DNA of 7,224 nt from CAYQAE01 sp964415445 [NCBI: uncultured archaeon]. Lineage in GTDB: Archaea; CAYQAE01. The position numbers and the translations under genes are program-made. The DNA lies in the NCBI GenBank assembly GCA_964415445.1, contig CAYQAE010000088.1, positions 1 to 7,224 of the forward strand. The letters are read 5' to 3'. Positions 5,807 through 7,224 of this stretch are shown here, piece by piece. Numbering within the stretch: the stretch's first letter is position 1; the number at the start of each line of letters is the position of its first letter. The notes beneath the pieces were generated by a model. It saw only the letters and a program-made list of their open reading frames with translations. It searched no databases and was not told where the DNA came from.

Positions 5807-6757
5807 TTAACAGTTTGTTCTATGTAATCTTAAAGTATGACATCTTAGACTTCCTCCACCTGCAAGTATAGCATCAGGATGAAAAGGAATAATTTCAATA
5901 CCACGCGTTAGTAATTTCTTTTTAGTTTCTCTATTTAGTGCAATGTCATAATGGAAGATTACACCGCTCTTTAGAGGAACAAAAGAACAAGCTAGTTTTT
6001 TTTGCTCTGAATCAGATACATTAATAATTTCAATCCCTCTAATATTTATGTGTTTTTCAAAATCTATTTTTTCAGACTTTCCATCTCTAAATAGATATGT
6101 ATCTTTAAATGCAGGCAAAAAACATAGAGCAAGATTTTCTTTCACTCGATTATATACTGTATCTGGATGCATAAAACGTCTTGCTTTAGGTATTTCTGCA
6201 TATATTATTTCATCAAAATATTTTTGTGCATAATTTATAAACTTCTGAATTGAAGATTTCTTATGCCGTTCTGTATCTGTTACTAATATTGTTTTTTCAG
6301 AAAGAAGTAAAAATCCTTCAAATGAATCCATCTCAGAATCAAATTCAAACAGAATTGGTATTCCTAAATTTTTTAGGGCTTCTTTAACTATATTTTGTTC
6401 TTTTCTTCTTCCATCCCAAGCCATAGACGATAATATTGCACCTTTTTTACTTACTACTGCAATATCATGCAAAAAGGTAAGATTTGGTAATTTGTTTATT
6501 TTGTCTTTGTTTTTTACAACATAATCTTTTAGCTGATATACTTCTACTCCATGTGATTTGAGAAGATTACAATATTTTTTATGCTCTTTAATATATTTTT
6601 CAATATCTGGGACCCTATCAAATAACCAATAATCTTTGTTTGATTCATTAATATGCTTTAGTGATTTATCAGGAGTATGAACTAAAACACTTTTGAGTCT
6701 ACCAAGATCATCACAACCATAGGGTATACAAATTGATTTTTGTTCTATCGCACTCAT
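5807..6757 (-). CDS. Compact arginine deiminase-family hydrolase
   Basis: Member of the guanidine-modifying enzyme superfamily (arginine deiminase, amidinotransferase, DDAH), 316 residues. The N-terminal GRLKSVLVHTPD, then LLKSHGVEVYQL, is the family's opening repeat. All catalytic residues of arginine deiminase have counterparts: D98 (PNLTFLHD), E147 (FEGF), H197 and D199 (MHPDT) and nucleophile C306 (GGGSLRCHT). WDGRRKE (R117/R118) and TERH (R164) match the arginines that hold the substrate carboxylate, so a free arginine-like amino acid is likely. The probable reaction is L-arginine to citrulline plus ammonia; dihydrolase, DDAH-like or transfer activity cannot be excluded. It is much shorter than classical 400-residue deiminases: the helical insertion between the first repeat and PNLTF is missing. 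No carbamoyltransferase or carbamate kinase is nearby. It starts one base after the methyltransferase stop. Confidence 0.82.
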   Translation of the reverse strand: MSAIEQKSICIPYGCDDLGRLKSVLVHTPDKSLKHINESNKDYWLFDRVPDIEKYIKEHKKYCNLLKSHGVEVYQLKDYVVKNKDKINKLPNLTFLHDIAVVSKKGAILSSMAWDGRRKEQNIVKEALKNLGIPILFEFDSEMDSFEGFLLLSEKTILVTDTERHKKSSIQKFINYAQKYFDEIIYAEIPKARRFMHPDTVYNRVKENLALCFLPAFKDTYLFRDGKSEKIDFEKHINIRGIEIINVSDSEQKKLACSFVPLKSGVIFHYDIALNRETKKKLLTRGIEIIPFHPDAILAGGGSLRCHTLRLHRTNC

Positions 6758-6758
6758 T

Positions 6759-7224
6759 TTATTCTAACCATCTCTTTACAAGATATAAAACATTGGATTT
6801 ATCTGCACTTAAAAATTCTTTAATAATTGTAAATTTAAAATTATCTAATAAAGATCTTATTTGATCAATCCTATATTTATAGGTAAAACCTAATTTTAGA
6901 CTATCTCCTGGATTTAATACTATACTATGGTTTTCAATTGAAACTTTTGATCTTTTTTTAATATCCACTTTTTTAGATGTTCTATAAACTTCACCAATAT
7001 CCATTTTTTCTTTTATAAGATCTAGATGAAAATCAACATTATCTTCATCTATTCCATGATTTATTAGAGGCCCAAGATTAAACAAAACATTCTTTTTGGA
7101 TTTATAAGAGTATTTTATCTCTTTTTCTTTTGAAAATAGATGAGCATCAAATAAAAAATAATCTTCTTCATTTAAATTTTGACAAACATTTTCCAGAATA
7201 TTTTTTGGATTGTAATTACAAAAG
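6759..7224 (-). CDS. EgtD-like amino-acid N-methyltransferase, C-terminal part
   Basis: The frame is open to the window edge, giving 154 visible residues and a TAA stop; the N-terminus lies outside, and a TTG at 7085 is not the start. The fragment resembles the C-terminal half of SAM-dependent histidine methyltransferase EgtD. CNYNPKNIL (2-10) corresponds to the GNF-x-P loop, and YFLFDAHLFSK (22-32) to the strand ending in GVDLVKD. LFNLGPLI (47-54) matches the AFNLN helix start, and PGDSLKLGFTYKY (105-117) the segment EGESIHTEVSYKY. In that segment the histidine-contacting glutamate (E282 in Mycobacterium smegmatis EgtD) aligns with G112 and its neighbouring serine with T114, so the substrate is probably not histidine. 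The SAM motif is outside the window. It is coupled to the deiminase-family gene downstream; family membership is recognised from memory and not searched. Confidence 0.65.
   Translation of the reverse strand, partial: FCNYNPKNILENVCQNLNEEDYFLFDAHLFSKEKEIKYSYKSKKNVLFNLGPLINHGIDEDNVDFHLDLIKEKMDIGEVYRTSKKVDIKKRSKVSIENHSIVLNPGDSLKLGFTYKYRIDQIRSLLDNFKFTIIKEFLSADKSNVLYLVKRWLE

Noticed and set aside
5801-5808. Palindrome AATCGATT between the trmB-like and deiminase genes
   Set aside because: It lies between two stop codons, is only 8 bp, and has no promoter nearby to regulate.
6759-7085. A 108-residue gene starting at TTG 7085
   Set aside because: The same frame continues open to the window edge and encodes further EgtD-like sequence, so this is an internal codon of a longer gene.

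Overview
The window looks like chromosomal DNA of an uncultured or little-studied archaeon with a very AT-rich genome. The support is a TrmB-family regulator, TATA-box-like elements 25-30 bases upstream of starts with little or no leader (2740-2746 and 2873-2880), GGTGA-type ribosome binding sites, and a permease whose outer domain is crowded with N-glycosylation sequons. No rRNA, tRNA, CRISPR array, transposase or integrase was seen. The lineage cannot be fixed from sequence alone.

Layout from left to right. 1-741 (+): the 3' part of a tetratricopeptide-repeat (TPR) protein carrying a nearly identical 102-bp tandem unit. 764-2715 (-): a two-gene ABC-2 exporter, ATPase then permease, overlapping by four bases. 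2716-2903: a divergent promoter region that also holds a leftover 3' end of a thioredoxin-reductase gene. 2904-3635 (+): an orphan seven-helix membrane protein. 3638-4786 (-): a glutaredoxin-like protein followed by an AhpF-like thioredoxin reductase, a compact disulfide-reducing pair. 4884-5798 (+): a TrmB-type regulator transcribed divergently from that pair across a dyad-rich promoter. 5807-7224 (-): a partial EgtD-like amino-acid methyltransferase followed by a compact arginine-deiminase-family enzyme, one base apart.

All intergenic gaps are under 200 bp. Three pairs of convergent genes end within 2-22 bp of each other. The two most informative points are the methyltransferase/deiminase pair, whose methyltransferase appears to have lost the histidine-recognition glutamate of EgtD, and the 28-bp direct repeat made of the trxB 3' end, which brackets the orphan membrane-protein gene. 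The first suggests a small pathway modifying arginine or a related amino acid. The second suggests either a decayed trxB paralogue or an insertion at the 3' end of trxB. Both are inferences from sequence alone.
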